The notes: generated from the letters alone by a model not told the origin. A stretch of DNA of 64,000 bases from Pseudomonas sp. R84 (GCF_009834515.1 NZ_CP019426.1:5153001-5217000), one strand, 5' to 3'; numbered from the stretch's first letter, positions 46,782 through 57,861 are shown. Program-made: numbers and translations.

Positions 46782-47887
46782 GCCATGAATTACTGCTGAA
46801 CCTGCGCAACCTCGCTTGCGGTTATCAAGATCAACGTGTGGTGCAGAACCTCAATCTGCACCTCAACGCCGGCGACATCGGCTGCCTGCTCGGCTCGTCC
46901 GGCTGCGGAAAGACCACCACCCTGCGCGCCATCGCCGGTTTCGAACCGGTGCACGAAGGTGAGATCACCCTCGGTGGCGAAACCATTTCCAGCGCCGGTT
47001 TCACCCTGGCGCCGGAGAAACGCCGGATCGGCATGGTGTTCCAGGATTACGCGCTGTTCCCGCACCTGAGCGTCGCCGACAACATCGCCTTCGGTATTCG
47101 CAAGCATCCGAACAAGGAGCGCGTCACCGAAGAGCTGCTCGAACTGGTCAATCTGAAGAACCTTGGAAAGCGCTTCCCGCACGAGTTGTCCGGCGGCCAG
47201 CAACAGCGCGTCGCCCTCGCCCGAGCCTTGGCGCCGGAACCGCAACTGCTGCTGCTCGATGAGCCGTTCTCCAACCTCGATGGCGAACTGCGGCGCAAGC
47301 TCAGCCATGAAGTGCGCGACATCCTCAAGGCTCGTGGCACCAGTGCGATTCTGGTGACTCACGACCAGGAAGAAGCCTTTGCCGTCAGCGACCACGTTGG
47401 CGTGTTCAAGGAAGGTCGACTGGAACAGTGGGATACGCCGTACAACCTCTATCACGAGCCGGCAACGCCTTACGTGGCCAGCTTCATCGGTCAGGGTTAC
47501 TTTATTCGCGGCCAGCTCGGCAGCCCGGAATCGGTGCAGACCGAACTGGGTGAGTTGCGCGGCAATCGCGCTTATACATGGCCGATTGGCGGCGCGGTGG
47601 ATGTGCTGTTGCGTCCGGATGACATTGTGTATGCGCCGGACAGTGCGCTGAAAGCGCGGATTGTCGGCAAGACGTTCCTTGGCGCGTCGACGCTGTATCG
47701 TCTGCAATTGCCGACGGGCGCGCAGCTGGAATCGATCTTCCCAAGCCATGCGGATCATCAGGTTGGCGCGGAAGTGGGAATTCGTGTTGCCGCCGAACAC
47801 CTGGTGTTGTTCCAGGCATCGGGCAGCACCGCCGCACAAATCCCGGCTGCGGAAAACGGCGTCCGCCGCTACAGCACCGCCCTCTGA
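46778..47887 (+). CDS. Orphan ABC transporter ATPase (FbpC/PotA-like)
   Basis: A 369-residue ATP-binding subunit of an importer. Walker A is [10 protein letters not shown]-loop [11 protein letters not shown], signature LSGGQQQR, Walker B LLLLDEP, H-loop VTHDQEEAF, with a C-terminal TOBE-like regulatory domain. It is closest in shape to ferric iron or polyamine importers (FbpC, PotA). No permease or binding-protein gene is nearby. It is coupled to argF by a 4-bp overlap, as in PAO1 PA3537-PA3538, so expression should follow arginine control. Confidence 0.9.
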   Translation: MSHELLLNLRNLACGYQDQRVVQNLNLHLNAGDIGCLLGSSGCGKTTTLRAIAGFEPVHEGEITLGGETISSAGFTLAPEKRRIGMVFQDYALFPHLSVADNIAFGIRKHPNKERVTEELLELVNLKNLGKRFPHELSGGQQQRVALARALAPEPQLLLLDEPFSNLDGELRRKLSHEVRDILKARGTSAILVTHDQEEAFAVSDHVGVFKEGRLEQWDTPYNLYHEPATPYVASFIGQGYFIRGQLGSPESVQTELGELRGNRAYTWPIGGAVDVLLRPDDIVYAPDSALKARIVGKTFLGASTLYRLQLPTGAQLESIFPSHADHQVGAEVGIRVAAEHLVLFQASGSTAAQIPAAENGVRRYSTAL

Positions 47888-47905
47888 TCTGCTCTGGATC
47901 AAAAC

Positions 47906-47994
47906 TGTGGGAGCGAGCCTGCTCGCGAATGCAATGTATCAGTCACAGATGATTTGACTGACCGACCGTATTCGCGAGCAGGCTCGCTCCCACA
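47906..47994. repeat. REPIN, 89 bp, GTGGGAGCGAG variant
   Basis: TGTGGGAGCGAGCCTGCTCG and complement flank a variable centre. It has the same 89-bp length as the four GTAGGAGTGAG copies but a different sub-family sequence. It lies between convergent genes. Confidence 0.85.
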
Positions 47995-48005
47995 GTGTTT
48001 TTGGG

Positions 48006-48788
48006 CTAGTCCAACAACAATGTACCGCTCGCAACCAGCGTCGCATTGCCGCCAATCTTCACCCGTTCGCCCTCTAGCCGACAGAACAGCTCCCCACCCC
48101 GCGCCGAACGCTGACAGGCGGTCAGGCTCGACTTACCCAGTCGCTTCGACCAATACGGAATCAGGCTGCAATGCGTCGACCCGGTCACCGGATCCTCATT
48201 GATGCCGATCGCCGGTGCGAAATAGCGCGAGACGAAGTCGTGCTGATTACCCCGCGCCGTGACGATCGCGCCCAGCCACGGCAGCTTGGCGAGTGCAACC
48301 ATGTCCGGTTTGCAATCAAGCACCGCCTGCTCCGATTCCAACACCACAAACAATTCGTTGGAGCCGAGCACATCAACGGCTTCAACGCCCAATGCGCGTT
48401 CGACATCCAGCGTCACACCAATCTCTGACGGCACAATCGAAGGGAAATCCAGCCACAAGCGGCCATCTTCACGGCTGACGCTCAATGGCCCGGACTTGCT
48501 GGTGAAGTCGATACGCTCGGCGGTTTCTTTGTAGATCTCGAACAGCACATAAGCACTGGCCAGCGTAGCATGCCCGCACAACGGCACTTCAGTGGTCGGG
48601 GTGAACCAACGAATGTGCCACGCCTGACCTTCGCGGACCAGAAACGCGGTTTCCGCCAGATTGTGTTCCGCTGCGATGTTTTGCATCAGCTCATCCGCAA
48701 GCCATGCATCCAACCGGTAAATCATCGCGGGATTGCCACTGAACGGCCGATCACTGAACGCGTCGACCTGATGAAACTCGAGCTGCAT
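48006..48788 (-). CDS. PhzF-family isomerase/epimerase-like protein
   Basis: A 260-residue member of the PhzF/diaminopimelate-epimerase-like fold. The conserved start EFHQVDAFSDRPFSGNPA, the acid-base Glu46 (NLAETAFL), GHATLASAYVLF, and the C-terminal EDPVTGSTHC are present. Real PhzF acts in phenazine synthesis, but this one has no phenazine genes around it; most members have unknown substrates. It is monocistronic. Confidence 0.88.
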   Translation of the reverse strand: MQLEFHQVDAFSDRPFSGNPAMIYRLDAWLADELMQNIAAEHNLAETAFLVREGQAWHIRWFTPTTEVPLCGHATLASAYVLFEIYKETAERIDFTSKSGPLSVSREDGRLWLDFPSIVPSEIGVTLDVERALGVEAVDVLGSNELFVVLESEQAVLDCKPDMVALAKLPWLGAIVTARGNQHDFVSRYFAPAIGINEDPVTGSTHCSLIPYWSKRLGKSSLTACQRSARGGELFCRLEGERVKIGGNATLVASGTLLLD

Positions 48789-48883
48789 AACCTTCTCCCT
48801 AAGTCAGTCGCCAGAGCATGCAACCACGATGCGCTCAGCGCCAGTGACAGAACCGGGCAATTTTCTGCATACAGCGATAACGA

Positions 48884-49354
48884 TTACGCGCGGCCAATGT
48901 CGGCAAATTTTGCCTGGGTATGTTCGGCGAGCACGGCCGGCGCCAATTCGACTTCCAGACCACGCCGACCGGCGCTGACATAAACAGTCGCAAAACCCTG
49001 AGCCGAGTTATCGATGAAGGTGCGCAGGCGCTTTTTCTGCCCCAACGGACTGATGCCTCCCAACAGATAACCGGTGGAGCGCTGGGCCGCCGCAGGGTCA
49101 GCCATCTCGACTTTTTTCACCCCCGCCGCATGCGCCAGACCTTTGAGATCGAGGCTTCCGACGACCGGCACCACCGCCACCAGCAACTCGCCTTTTTCGC
49201 TGGCCGCCAGCAAGGTTTTAAACACCTGCGCCGGTTCCAGTGCCAGTTTCTCTGCGGCCTCCAGCCCATAGGACGCGGCTTTGGGGTCATGTTCGTAACT
49301 GTGCACGCGATGTTCGGCACGAACTTTTTTCAACAAGTCCAACGCAGGGGTCAT
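48884..49354 (-). CDS. ybaK: Cys-tRNA(Pro)/(Cys) deacylase YbaK
   Basis: A 156-residue YbaK/EbsC-family editing enzyme that hydrolyses mischarged Cys-tRNA(Pro). Conserved segments are [20 protein letters not shown], the [21 protein letters not shown] core with the lysine-rich turn, and [17 protein letters not shown]. It is monocistronic and divergent from glpF. Confidence 0.93.
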   Translation of the reverse strand: MTPALDLLKKVRAEHRVHSYEHDPKAASYGLEAAEKLALEPAQVFKTLLAASEKGELLVAVVPVVGSLDLKGLAHAAGVKKVEMADPAAAQRSTGYLLGGISPLGQKKRLRTFIDNSAQGFATVYVSAGRRGLEVELAPAVLAEHTQAKFADIGRA

Positions 49355-49693
49355 GGCAGCTCCAGGCTCGGCAGTGACAGAAAAATGCTGCGTCGGATTC
49401 TAGGCGATCAGCCCCCAAAAGGCTCTATCCCAAGCCACGATTCCCGTGGCTTGCAGACATTCTGCAAACACCATCGCGCGTGGACGACACAGGATCATTC
49501 ACGCAACGAATAGTTTTATTGTGACCGACGGTTCACTTTCGACCTTTGACAGGTTTGTTTCTTGTCTATATTTTTTCGAATCTGAATAATGTAAGAATTA
49601 TCGTCACCGCAGCACCCAGCAGTAAACCGGGAACGGAATGGGGATTCCTACCTGGTGAAAATCGCGCCCTGCCCTATCGGCAAGACGCCAGAC

Positions 49694-49701
49694 AACAACA
49701 A
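49694..49701 (+). promoter_or_regulatory. CA motif (Hfq/Crc target) at the glpF ribosome site
   Basis: AACAACAA fits AANAANAA exactly and lies within a longer ACAACAACAAAAA run, 8-15 nt before the CGAGG ribosome site and ATG. Hfq with Crc binds such sites to block translation during catabolite repression in pseudomonads. The preceding DNA up to ybaK (about 340 bp) holds only the leader and promoter; no gene is seen. Confidence 0.5.
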
Positions 49702-49716
49702 AAACCGAGGTTTTCA

Positions 49717-50568
49717 ATGACAACTGCTTTACAGCAACCAACGCTCTCGAGCCAATGCATGGCCGAGTTTCTGGGTACTGCACTACTGATCTTTTTCGGC
49801 ACCGGCTGTGTTGCCGCGCTCAAAGTCGCGGGCGCCAGCTTCGGCTTGTGGGAAATCAGCATCATCTGGGGCGTCGGCGTGAGCATGGCGATCTACCTCA
49901 CTGCCGGCGTTTCCGGCGCGCACCTGAACCCGGCCGTGAGCATCGCACTCGCCATTTTCGCCGACTTCGAAAAGCGCAAACTGCCGTTCTACATTCTTGC
50001 CCAGATCGCCGGCGCCTTCTGCGGAGCGCTGCTGGTTTACACGCTGTACAGCAATCTTTTCTTCGATTACGAACAAACTCACCAAATGGTTCGCGGCTCG
50101 GCCGCCAGCCTCGAGTTGGCCTCGGTGTTCTCAACCTTCCCGAATCCGGTACTGTCGACCGCGCAGGCATTCCTCGTCGAGATGATCATCACCGCAATCC
50201 TGATGGGCGTGATCATGGCCCTGACCGATGACAATAATGGCCTGCCAAGAGGCCCGATGGCGCCGCTGCTGATCGGCTTGCTGATCGCGGTGATCGGCAG
50301 TTCGATGGGCCCGCTGACCGGTTTTGCGATGAACCCGGCACGTGACTTCGGTCCGAAACTGATGACTTTCTTTACTGGCTGGGGTGAAATTTCCTTCACT
50401 GGCGGCCGCGATATTCCGTACTTCCTGATTCCGATTTTTGCACCGATTGTCGGTGCCTGCCTCGGCGCTGCCGGGTATCGCGGGCTCATCGCCCGTCACC
50501 TGACCGGCGCCACACCTGCTACAAAGGATGCAGAACCGGCCATTGACGGCAAACCAAGAACTTCTTGA
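49717..50568 (+). CDS. glpF: Glycerol uptake facilitator GlpF
   Basis: A 283-residue aquaglyceroporin with six TM helices and two NPA half-helices (SGAHLNPAVS and GFAMNPARDFGPK; the Asp after NPAR marks glycerol-type channels). It lets glycerol cross the inner membrane. The start before TTALQQPTL is used because of CGAGG upstream; the longer frame is leader DNA. It is first in glpF-glpK-glpR, followed by glpD. A CA motif at its ribosome site suggests Crc/Hfq control. Confidence 0.96.
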   Translation: MTTALQQPTLSSQCMAEFLGTALLIFFGTGCVAALKVAGASFGLWEISIIWGVGVSMAIYLTAGVSGAHLNPAVSIALAIFADFEKRKLPFYILAQIAGAFCGALLVYTLYSNLFFDYEQTHQMVRGSAASLELASVFSTFPNPVLSTAQAFLVEMIITAILMGVIMALTDDNNGLPRGPMAPLLIGLLIAVIGSSMGPLTGFAMNPARDFGPKLMTFFTGWGEISFTGGRDIPYFLIPIFAPIVGACLGAAGYRGLIARHLTGATPATKDAEPAIDGKPRTS

Positions 50569-50597
50569 AACAGTCGGCGCAGGCTCCTGCCCAATAG

Positions 50598-52148
<1,551 letters not shown>

Positions 52149-52243
52149 GCCAACCTGAGTACTCGTATCTGTATGTAACTGGTAGGGAGCGGATTCCTGC
52201 GGCATCATGGGCAAATTTTGCACGGCAGCCCAAAGGAAGCCCC

Positions 52244-52999
52244 ATGAATCTGCCTCCCCGTCAGCAGCAAATCCTCGAGCTGGTCCGCGAACGCGGCTAT
52301 GTGAGCATCGAGGAAATGGCCACGCTGTTCGTTGTAACCCCGCAAACCATCCGCCGCGATATCAATCAGCTCGCGGAAGCCAATCTGCTGCGTCGCTACC
52401 ATGGCGGTGCTGCCTACGATTCCAGCGTCGAAAACACTGCCTATGCGATGCGCGCCGATCAGATGCGCGATGAAAAACAACGCATCGGTGAAGCCATCGC
52501 CGCACAGATACCCGATCACGCCTCGCTGTTCATCAACATCGGCACGACCACCGAATCGATTGCCCGCGCCCTGCTCAATCACAATCACCTGAAGATCATC
52601 ACCAACAACCTGCACGTAGCGTCAATGCTCAGTGCCAAGGATGATTTCGATGTACTGCTGACCGGCGGTAATGTTCGTCGTGATGGCGGCGTGGTCGGCC
52701 AGGCCAGTGTGGATTTCATCAATCAGTTCAAGGTTGATTTCGCCCTGGTCGGGATCAGCGGTATTGATGAAGATGGCAGCTTGCTGGATTTCGATTATCA
52801 GGAAGTGCGGGTTTCGCAGGCGATCATTGCCAATGCACGACAGGTGATTCTGGCGGCGGATTCGAGCAAGTTCGGGCGTAATGCGATGATCCGGTTGGGG
52901 CCAATCAGTCTGATTGATTGCCTGGTGACCGATCAGCAGCCAGTGCCGGCGCTGGCGCAGTTGTTGAGTCAGCACAAGATTCGTCTGGAAGTCGTTTAA
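52244..52999 (+). CDS. glpR: Glycerol-3-phosphate regulon repressor GlpR
   Basis: A 251-residue DeoR-family repressor. The N-terminal HTH ([20 protein letters not shown] to [20 protein letters not shown]) is followed by the phosphosugar-binding DeoRC domain ([18 protein letters not shown]). In pseudomonads glycerol 3-phosphate lifts GlpR repression of glpFK and glpD. Target-like half-sites are visible upstream of glpD. Confidence 0.96.
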   Translation: MNLPPRQQQILELVRERGYVSIEEMATLFVVTPQTIRRDINQLAEANLLRRYHGGAAYDSSVENTAYAMRADQMRDEKQRIGEAIAAQIPDHASLFINIGTTTESIARALLNHNHLKIITNNLHVASMLSAKDDFDVLLTGGNVRRDGGVVGQASVDFINQFKVDFALVGISGIDEDGSLLDFDYQEVRVSQAIIANARQVILAADSSKFGRNAMIRLGPISLIDCLVTDQQPVPALAQLLSQHKIRLEVV

Positions 53000-53006
53000 C
53001 CCCCCA

Positions 53007-53106
53007 AGATCAAAAGATCGCAGCCTTCGGCAGCTCCTACAGGTGAAGTGACCCCATGTAGAAGCTGCCGAAGGCTCGGGCCGCGATCGGACGATCTTTT
53101 GCTTTT
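53007..53106. repeat. REP inverted pair (GATCGCAGCC family), diverged
   Basis: The left arm AAAAGATCGCAGCCTTCGGC and a diverged right arm (CTGCCGAAGGCT ... GATCTTTTGC) lie just after glpR, directly ahead of the glpD operator region. Confidence 0.75.
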
Positions 53107-53222
53107 AATGTTCGAAAATTTTCTTTTAACCGCCCTTCGATGAGTTTTTTCAATCGAACGTGACTGGCTGCGCGCGTGTTTATGGGCTACCATTTTCGCA
53201 AATGAACATTCATGTTCGATTT
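53107..53222. promoter_or_regulatory. Putative GlpR operator region upstream of glpD
   Basis: AATGTTCGAAAATTTTC at the left end and the inverted pair GAACATTCATGTTC at the right end contain the ATGTTCG half-site of the GlpR operator (E. coli consensus WATGTTCGWTAWCGAACATW). Both lie within 155 bp of the glpD start, so repression by GlpR is likely. Confidence 0.45.
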
Positions 53223-53258
53223 CCAATATAGAAAATCAAAAGAACCCGAGGCCAGCCG

Positions 53259-54797
53259 ATGTCCACCTCTACCTTGCGTACGCCCCCAATCTCCGAGATC
53301 TACGATATCGCCGTTATCGGCGGCGGGATCAATGGCGTGGGGATCGCAGCGGATGCCGCCGGTCGCGGGCTTTCGGTGTTCCTTTGTGAGAAAGACGATC
53401 TGGCCAGCCACACCTCGTCGGCCAGCAGCAAGCTGATCCACGGTGGCCTGCGCTACCTCGAACATTATGAATTCCGTCTGGTGCGTGAAGCGCTGGCCGA
53501 ACGCGAAGTGCTGCTGGCCAAGGCGCCGCACATCGTCAAACCGATGCGCTTCGTGCTGCCGCACCGTCCGCACCTGCGCCCGGCGTGGATGATCCGTGCC
53601 GGCCTGTTCCTCTACGACAACCTTGGCAAGCGCGAAAAACTGCCAGGTTCGAAAAGCCTGAAGTTCGGCGCCGACAGCGCGCTGAAAAGCGAAATCAAGA
53701 AAGGCTTCGAATACTCCGACTGCTGGGTCGATGATGCTCGTTTGGTCGTTCTGAACGCCATGGCCGCCCGCGAAAAAGGCGCCCACGTGCACACTCAGAC
53801 CCGTTGCGTCAGCGCCCGCCGTGCCAAGGGCCTGTGGCACCTGAACCTGGAACGTGTCGATGGCAGCCTGTTTTCGATCACCGCCAAAGCGCTGGTGAAC
53901 GCCGCCGGCCCGTGGGTCGCCAAGTTCATTCGTGATGACCTGAAGATGGAGTCGCCGTACGGCATCCGCCTGATTCAGGGCAGCCACATCATCGTGCCGA
54001 AGCTGTATGAAGGCGATCACGCGCACATTCTGCAAAACGAAGATCAGCGCATCGTTTTCACCATTCCGTACCTGAACAACCACTTCACCCTGATCGGCAC
54101 CACCGATCGTGAATACACCGGTGATCCGGCGAAAGTGGCAATCACCGACGCCGAAACCGACTACCTGTTGAAAGTGGTCAACGCGCACTTCAAAAAGCAG
54201 ATCAGCCGTGACGACATCCAGCACAGTTACTCGGGTGTACGCCCACTGTGCAACGACGAATCCGACAACCCGTCGGCTGTCACCCGCGATTACACCCTGG
54301 CCTTGTCGGCTGGCGGCGAAGAAGCGCCACTACTGTCGGTATTCGGCGGCAAGCTGACCACCTACCGCAAACTCGCTGAGTCGGCGATGGCGCAGTTGCT
54401 GCCGTTCTTCACCCAGATGCGCCCGAGCTGGACAGCCACCGCTACCCTGCCCGGCGGCGAAGACATGACCACGCCACAGGCTTTGTGCGCGCAGATTCGC
54501 GACAAGTTCGACTTCGTGCCGACCGAGATCGCTCGTCGCTGGTCCACCACCTACGGCAGCCGCACCTGGCGCATGCTTGAAGGTGTGGAAACCCTGGCGG
54601 ACATGGGCGAGCACCTGGGCGGCGGGCTCTACACCCGTGAAGTCGATTACCTGTGCAGCGAAGAGTGGGCAACCACGGCGCACGACATTCTGTGGCGGCG
54701 CAGCAAACTCGGTTTGTTCACCACACCGGCAGAGCAGGAAAAACTGGCGGCGTATCTGGGCAAGGTTGAACAGAACCGCAAGATCGAAGCGGCCTGA
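53259..54797 (+). CDS. glpD: Aerobic glycerol-3-phosphate dehydrogenase
   Basis: A 512-residue FAD enzyme at the inner membrane that oxidises glycerol 3-phosphate to dihydroxyacetone phosphate and feeds electrons to quinone. The FAD motif is YDIAVIGGGINGVGIAADAA; SSKLIHGGLRYLEHYEFRLV and SGVRPLCNDES are conserved substrate regions. It has its own promoter, with GlpR half-sites upstream and a terminator downstream. AAAAGAACCCGAGG precedes the ATG. Confidence 0.97.
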   Translation: MSTSTLRTPPISEIYDIAVIGGGINGVGIAADAAGRGLSVFLCEKDDLASHTSSASSKLIHGGLRYLEHYEFRLVREALAEREVLLAKAPHIVKPMRFVLPHRPHLRPAWMIRAGLFLYDNLGKREKLPGSKSLKFGADSALKSEIKKGFEYSDCWVDDARLVVLNAMAAREKGAHVHTQTRCVSARRAKGLWHLNLERVDGSLFSITAKALVNAAGPWVAKFIRDDLKMESPYGIRLIQGSHIIVPKLYEGDHAHILQNEDQRIVFTIPYLNNHFTLIGTTDREYTGDPAKVAITDAETDYLLKVVNAHFKKQISRDDIQHSYSGVRPLCNDESDNPSAVTRDYTLALSAGGEEAPLLSVFGGKLTTYRKLAESAMAQLLPFFTQMRPSWTATATLPGGEDMTTPQALCAQIRDKFDFVPTEIARRWSTTYGSRTWRMLEGVETLADMGEHLGGGLYTREVDYLCSEEWATTAHDILWRRSKLGLFTTPAEQEKLAAYLGKVEQNRKIEAA

Positions 54798-54818
54798 TTT
54801 TAGGTCGTCGCTTAAACG

Positions 54819-54852
54819 AAAGCCCCTGAATTGAGAGATTCAGGGGCTTTTT
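54819..54852 (+). terminator. Terminator of glpD
   Basis: AAAGCCCCTGAAT-TGAGAG-ATTCAGGGGCTTTTT is a strong stem with a T-run. Confidence 0.92.
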
Positions 54853-54870
54853 GTTGTGCCAATGAGATCC

Positions 54871-55092
54871 AGCCCCCCTCACCCCAGCCCTCTCCCCCAA
54901 GGGGCGAGGGGGAAAGGGAGCAGATCGGGGCTCGCTCAAATACCGCGCAGGGAAAAAGGAGCCGATCGAGGGCTTTTCCAATCCTGAGGTCGACTCGATA
55001 TTCCAGGTCGGCGTAACTTGCAAGAGCAACACTATCAGTCCCCTCTCCTACTGGGCGGTCCGACGTTTCGGGAGGGTTAGGGTGAGGGGCTT
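54871..55092. repeat. Foldback repeat at the border of the accessory cluster
   Basis: The left end (AGCCCCCCTCACCCCAGCCC) and the complement of the right end (AAGCCCCTCACCCTAACCCT) match over about 23 bp with few mismatches. The left part also forms its own C/G-rich hairpin. No ORF is inside. It fills most of the 300-bp gap between the glpD terminator and the lysR gene and looks like an old dispersed element. It marks the junction between conserved and accessory DNA. Confidence 0.55.
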
Positions 55093-55103
55093 TTGGGCCG
55101 TTA

Positions 55104-56006
55104 TCACTGCGCCAAATGCAACAACAGAAAATCAATGAACGCCCGCGACTTGTGCGGCAGATGCGGGGTGTTGGGAAAAACGACATTGATCGACTGCGAA
55201 GGCAGCGAATACTCCGGCAGCAAGCGCACCAGACGCCCGGCGGCAATGTCATCTGCCACCACCCATGCCGGCAGAACCGACACGCCCAGCGACGACAACG
55301 TCATCGAGCGAATCGCCGTCGACGAGTTCGATTCGAAGTGGCTGGTACCGCCGACCTCGACGCCCTGCCCTGACCCATGACGTAATGTCCACTGGGTCGG
55401 CGCCTGCAAATTGCTGTTGGCGATCCACGGCACGCTGTTCAGATCCTGCGGTTCCCGCACCGGATACCGGGCGAGAAATGCCTCGGTGGCCACCAGCACG
55501 ATTTCATAATCGGCCAACTTGCGACTCTTGAATGCCGAATCCGCCAAGTTGCCCAGACGAATCACCAGATCAAGCTTTTCCGCCACCAGATCATTCAACG
55601 AAGAGTTGAAGTTGTAGCACAGGCGAATTTCCGGATAACGCTCGGAGAACAGTGGGATCAACGGCAAAATATACTTTTCACCGTATTCACTGGTTGAACT
55701 AATCCGCAACTTTCCGGAGACCCGATTATTACCTTTCAGAACATTATCGAAGGCATTGTCGATGTCCGCGACAATCCCCTTGAACTCCTCATAAAACTCC
55801 TGACCTATTTCGGTCAGCGATATATTGCGAGTATTGCGGATCAACAGCGTTGCCGACAAAACTTCTTCCAGCGCCTTGACATGCAGGCTGGCCATGGCTT
55901 TGCTGATACTCAGATAATTTGCAGCTTTGGTATAAGAACCAAAATCCACCACCGCAAGGAACGTCTGAACCCGATTAAGATGAGAATGCATGGCGCTATG
56001 GCTCAC
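55104..56006 (-). CDS. LysR-family regulator of the tryptophan/Rieske cluster
   Basis: A 300-residue LysR-type regulator with an N-terminal HTH (VQTFLAVVDFGSYTKAANYL to ISKAMASLHVKALEE) and a CrgA-like effector domain (GKLRISSTSEYGEKYILPLI). It is divergent from the MFS gene with only 90 bp between starts, the classic layout for a LysR gene controlling its neighbour. The GTG start is preferred because AGGA lies 7 nt before it; an internal ATG five codons on lacks a ribosome site. The inducer is unknown; tryptophan or an indole acid is a guess from the genes it faces. Confidence 0.9.
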   Translation of the reverse strand: MSHSAMHSHLNRVQTFLAVVDFGSYTKAANYLSISKAMASLHVKALEEVLSATLLIRNTRNISLTEIGQEFYEEFKGIVADIDNAFDNVLKGNNRVSGKLRISSTSEYGEKYILPLIPLFSERYPEIRLCYNFNSSLNDLVAEKLDLVIRLGNLADSAFKSRKLADYEIVLVATEAFLARYPVREPQDLNSVPWIANSNLQAPTQWTLRHGSGQGVEVGGTSHFESNSSTAIRSMTLSSLGVSVLPAWVVADDIAAGRLVRLLPEYSLPSQSINVVFPNTPHLPHKSRAFIDFLLLHLAQ

Positions 56007-56096
56007 TGTTAAATCCTGTCAAACATTGTTTTAAGCATAGTCGTATCGACACTTCAAGTCCATCGCCCCTATGCTGCGCGGCAAAGGGGATACAAC

Positions 56097-57464
56097 ATGA
56101 ACTATCGCTACAAGATTGCGCTGATCTTTTTGATCGGCTTTTTTATTGACTGTATAAACATATTTATGTCGGCTGTGGCATTGCCGAGTATATCGGCAAC
56201 TTTGCAGGTCAGTACTTCATCGGTGGCGTGGGTCGCCAATGCTTATATTCTTGGCCTGACCCTGATTATTCCGGTCAGCACCTGGCTGGCCGGGCGTTTT
56301 GGCAGCCGCGAGATTCTCACCGCTTCGATGCTGGTGTTCACCGGTTCTGTGTGGATGTGCGGCATGGCCGACAGTTTCCATGAAATGGTGATCTGGCGGT
56401 TCGTTCAGGGCGTCGGTGGTGGCTTGCTGATTCCGGTCGGTCAGGCACTGACCTTCAATCTGTTCCAGGGCGAGCAGCGGGCCAAGATCTCCACACTGGT
56501 GATGGCCGTCGCGCTGATTGCCCCGGCCATTTCGCCGACAGTCGGCGGCATCATCGTCGACAGCAGTTCCTGGCGTTGGGTGTTCTACAGCAACATTCCG
56601 TTCTCGCTGATCGCCGCCGGGCTGTCGTGGTTGTGGATCAAGGAAAGCAAACCAGCGGACCTGCCTCGTCCGGACATCAAAGGCCTGCTATTGGTCAGCG
56701 CAGCACTCGCCAGCCTGCTGATGGGCATGTCGCTGTACGGCGGCGACTACCCGGCGCTGGCCGCGTTGAGCTGTGTCGCGGCGGGTTTGCTGTTCATCGC
56801 GCTGTACCTGCGGCACTACCGCCGCTGCAGCAACGCGATTATCGAATTGAGCCTGCTCAAAAGTAAAAAACTCAGCACCTCGATCTTCATCTATTACGCG
56901 ATTCCCGGCGTGTTCACCGGGGTCAACCTGATGAGCATTTTCTTCCTGCAGAACACCCTGCACTTCAGCGCCCGACTGACCGGGATGTTCATGATCCTTT
57001 ATGCCATCGGCGCGTTCATTGCGATGACGATTTGCGGCCGGGTCTACAACCGCGTCGGCGCGAAACGCCTGTTCACCCTCGGCATGCTGCTGCACAGCGC
57101 CGGCATCGCCACGCTGATTCTGGTCAACGCGCCGACGGACCTGTGGGTGATCGTCATCGCTTACAGCCTGATGGGCATCGGTGGCGGTATCGGCGCCAAC
57201 ACCGCGCAAACCACCTCGCTGATGGATTTCGCCGGTGGCGATACGCACAAGGCCAGCGTGATCTGGAACATCAATCGGCAGATGTCGTTCAGCCTCGGTG
57301 CCGCGTTGTTTCTGATGATCTTCAATGTGCTGCTCAAGCAGTTCGACACCACACAGGCCTATCACGCGACGTTCGCGATTGCGGCACTGGTCGGGCTGTT
57401 CCCGCTGTTTCAGATGAGTCAATTGAACCCTCCAAAGGAATGCCATGAACAACAACCTGGTTGA
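56097..57464 (+). CDS. DHA2-type MFS exporter
   Basis: A 455-residue major facilitator protein with a DHA2/EmrB-type start (FIDCINIFMSAVALPSI, motif WVANAYILGLTLIIPVSTWL), the motif A region AGRFGSREI, and the antiporter motif C region ISPTVGGIIVDSSSWRWVFY. It has about 12-14 TM helices and probably expels a small organic molecule using the proton gradient. It opens the operon with AAGGGGA before the ATG and overlaps the next gene by 20 bp. Export of an indole product, or self-protection, is inferred. Confidence 0.9.
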   Translation: MNYRYKIALIFLIGFFIDCINIFMSAVALPSISATLQVSTSSVAWVANAYILGLTLIIPVSTWLAGRFGSREILTASMLVFTGSVWMCGMADSFHEMVIWRFVQGVGGGLLIPVGQALTFNLFQGEQRAKISTLVMAVALIAPAISPTVGGIIVDSSSWRWVFYSNIPFSLIAAGLSWLWIKESKPADLPRPDIKGLLLVSAALASLLMGMSLYGGDYPALAALSCVAAGLLFIALYLRHYRRCSNAIIELSLLKSKKLSTSIFIYYAIPGVFTGVNLMSIFFLQNTLHFSARLTGMFMILYAIGAFIAMTICGRVYNRVGAKRLFTLGMLLHSAGIATLILVNAPTDLWVIVIAYSLMGIGGGIGANTAQTTSLMDFAGGDTHKASVIWNINRQMSFSLGAALFLMIFNVLLKQFDTTQAYHATFAIAALVGLFPLFQMSQLNPPKECHEQQPG

Positions 57465-57861
57465 ACGAGCGCAACACAGTATTCATCACGTGCACGAACT
57501 GATTCACCGCGTCTTTACCGACGCCGACGGGGCCGGCGCAGACGCCATCGCCCCGCTGATGGCGGTGTTCGCCGAGCACTTCAGCATGGTCACCACGTCG
57601 GCCGCCGTGGTCGGTCGGGCGCAAGTCGAGCAACTGTTCAGCGGCGCTGTCGGGGCCCGCAAAGGTCTGGAGATTCTGATCAGCGACCTGCACACGGTCT
57701 GGCACGAAGGCTCGACCGTAGCCCTGCGTTACAAGGAAACCCATCGTCTGAATCAAAGCGAAACCTCGCGTATTTCGCTGGCGATCCTTCGCGTCCAGCA
57801 CCACGACGTCCAGTGGTTGTACCTGCACGAAACACCGATCAGCCAGGAAAAGCCTGCATGA
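57445..57861 (+). CDS. SnoaL/NTF2-like small protein
   Basis: A 138-residue protein with the cone-shaped NTF2/SnoaL fold pattern: an N-terminal helix pair, MAVFAEHFSMVTTSAAVVGR, then strands (GSTVALRYKETHRL). Such proteins can be isomerases, hydrolases or simple binding partners. It is embedded between the MFS gene (20-bp overlap) and the reductase gene (4-bp overlap), so it belongs to the pathway. It is distinct from the oxygenase beta subunit downstream, which shares the fold. Function unknown. Confidence 0.82.
   Translation: MNNNLVERAQHSIHHVHELIHRVFTDADGAGADAIAPLMAVFAEHFSMVTTSAAVVGRAQVEQLFSGAVGARKGLEILISDLHTVWHEGSTVALRYKETHRLNQSETSRISLAILRVQHHDVQWLYLHETPISQEKPA

Noticed and set aside
48006..48788. 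PhzF-like gene considered as part of a phenazine cluster
   Set aside because: No other phz gene is present; the family is mostly of unknown function.
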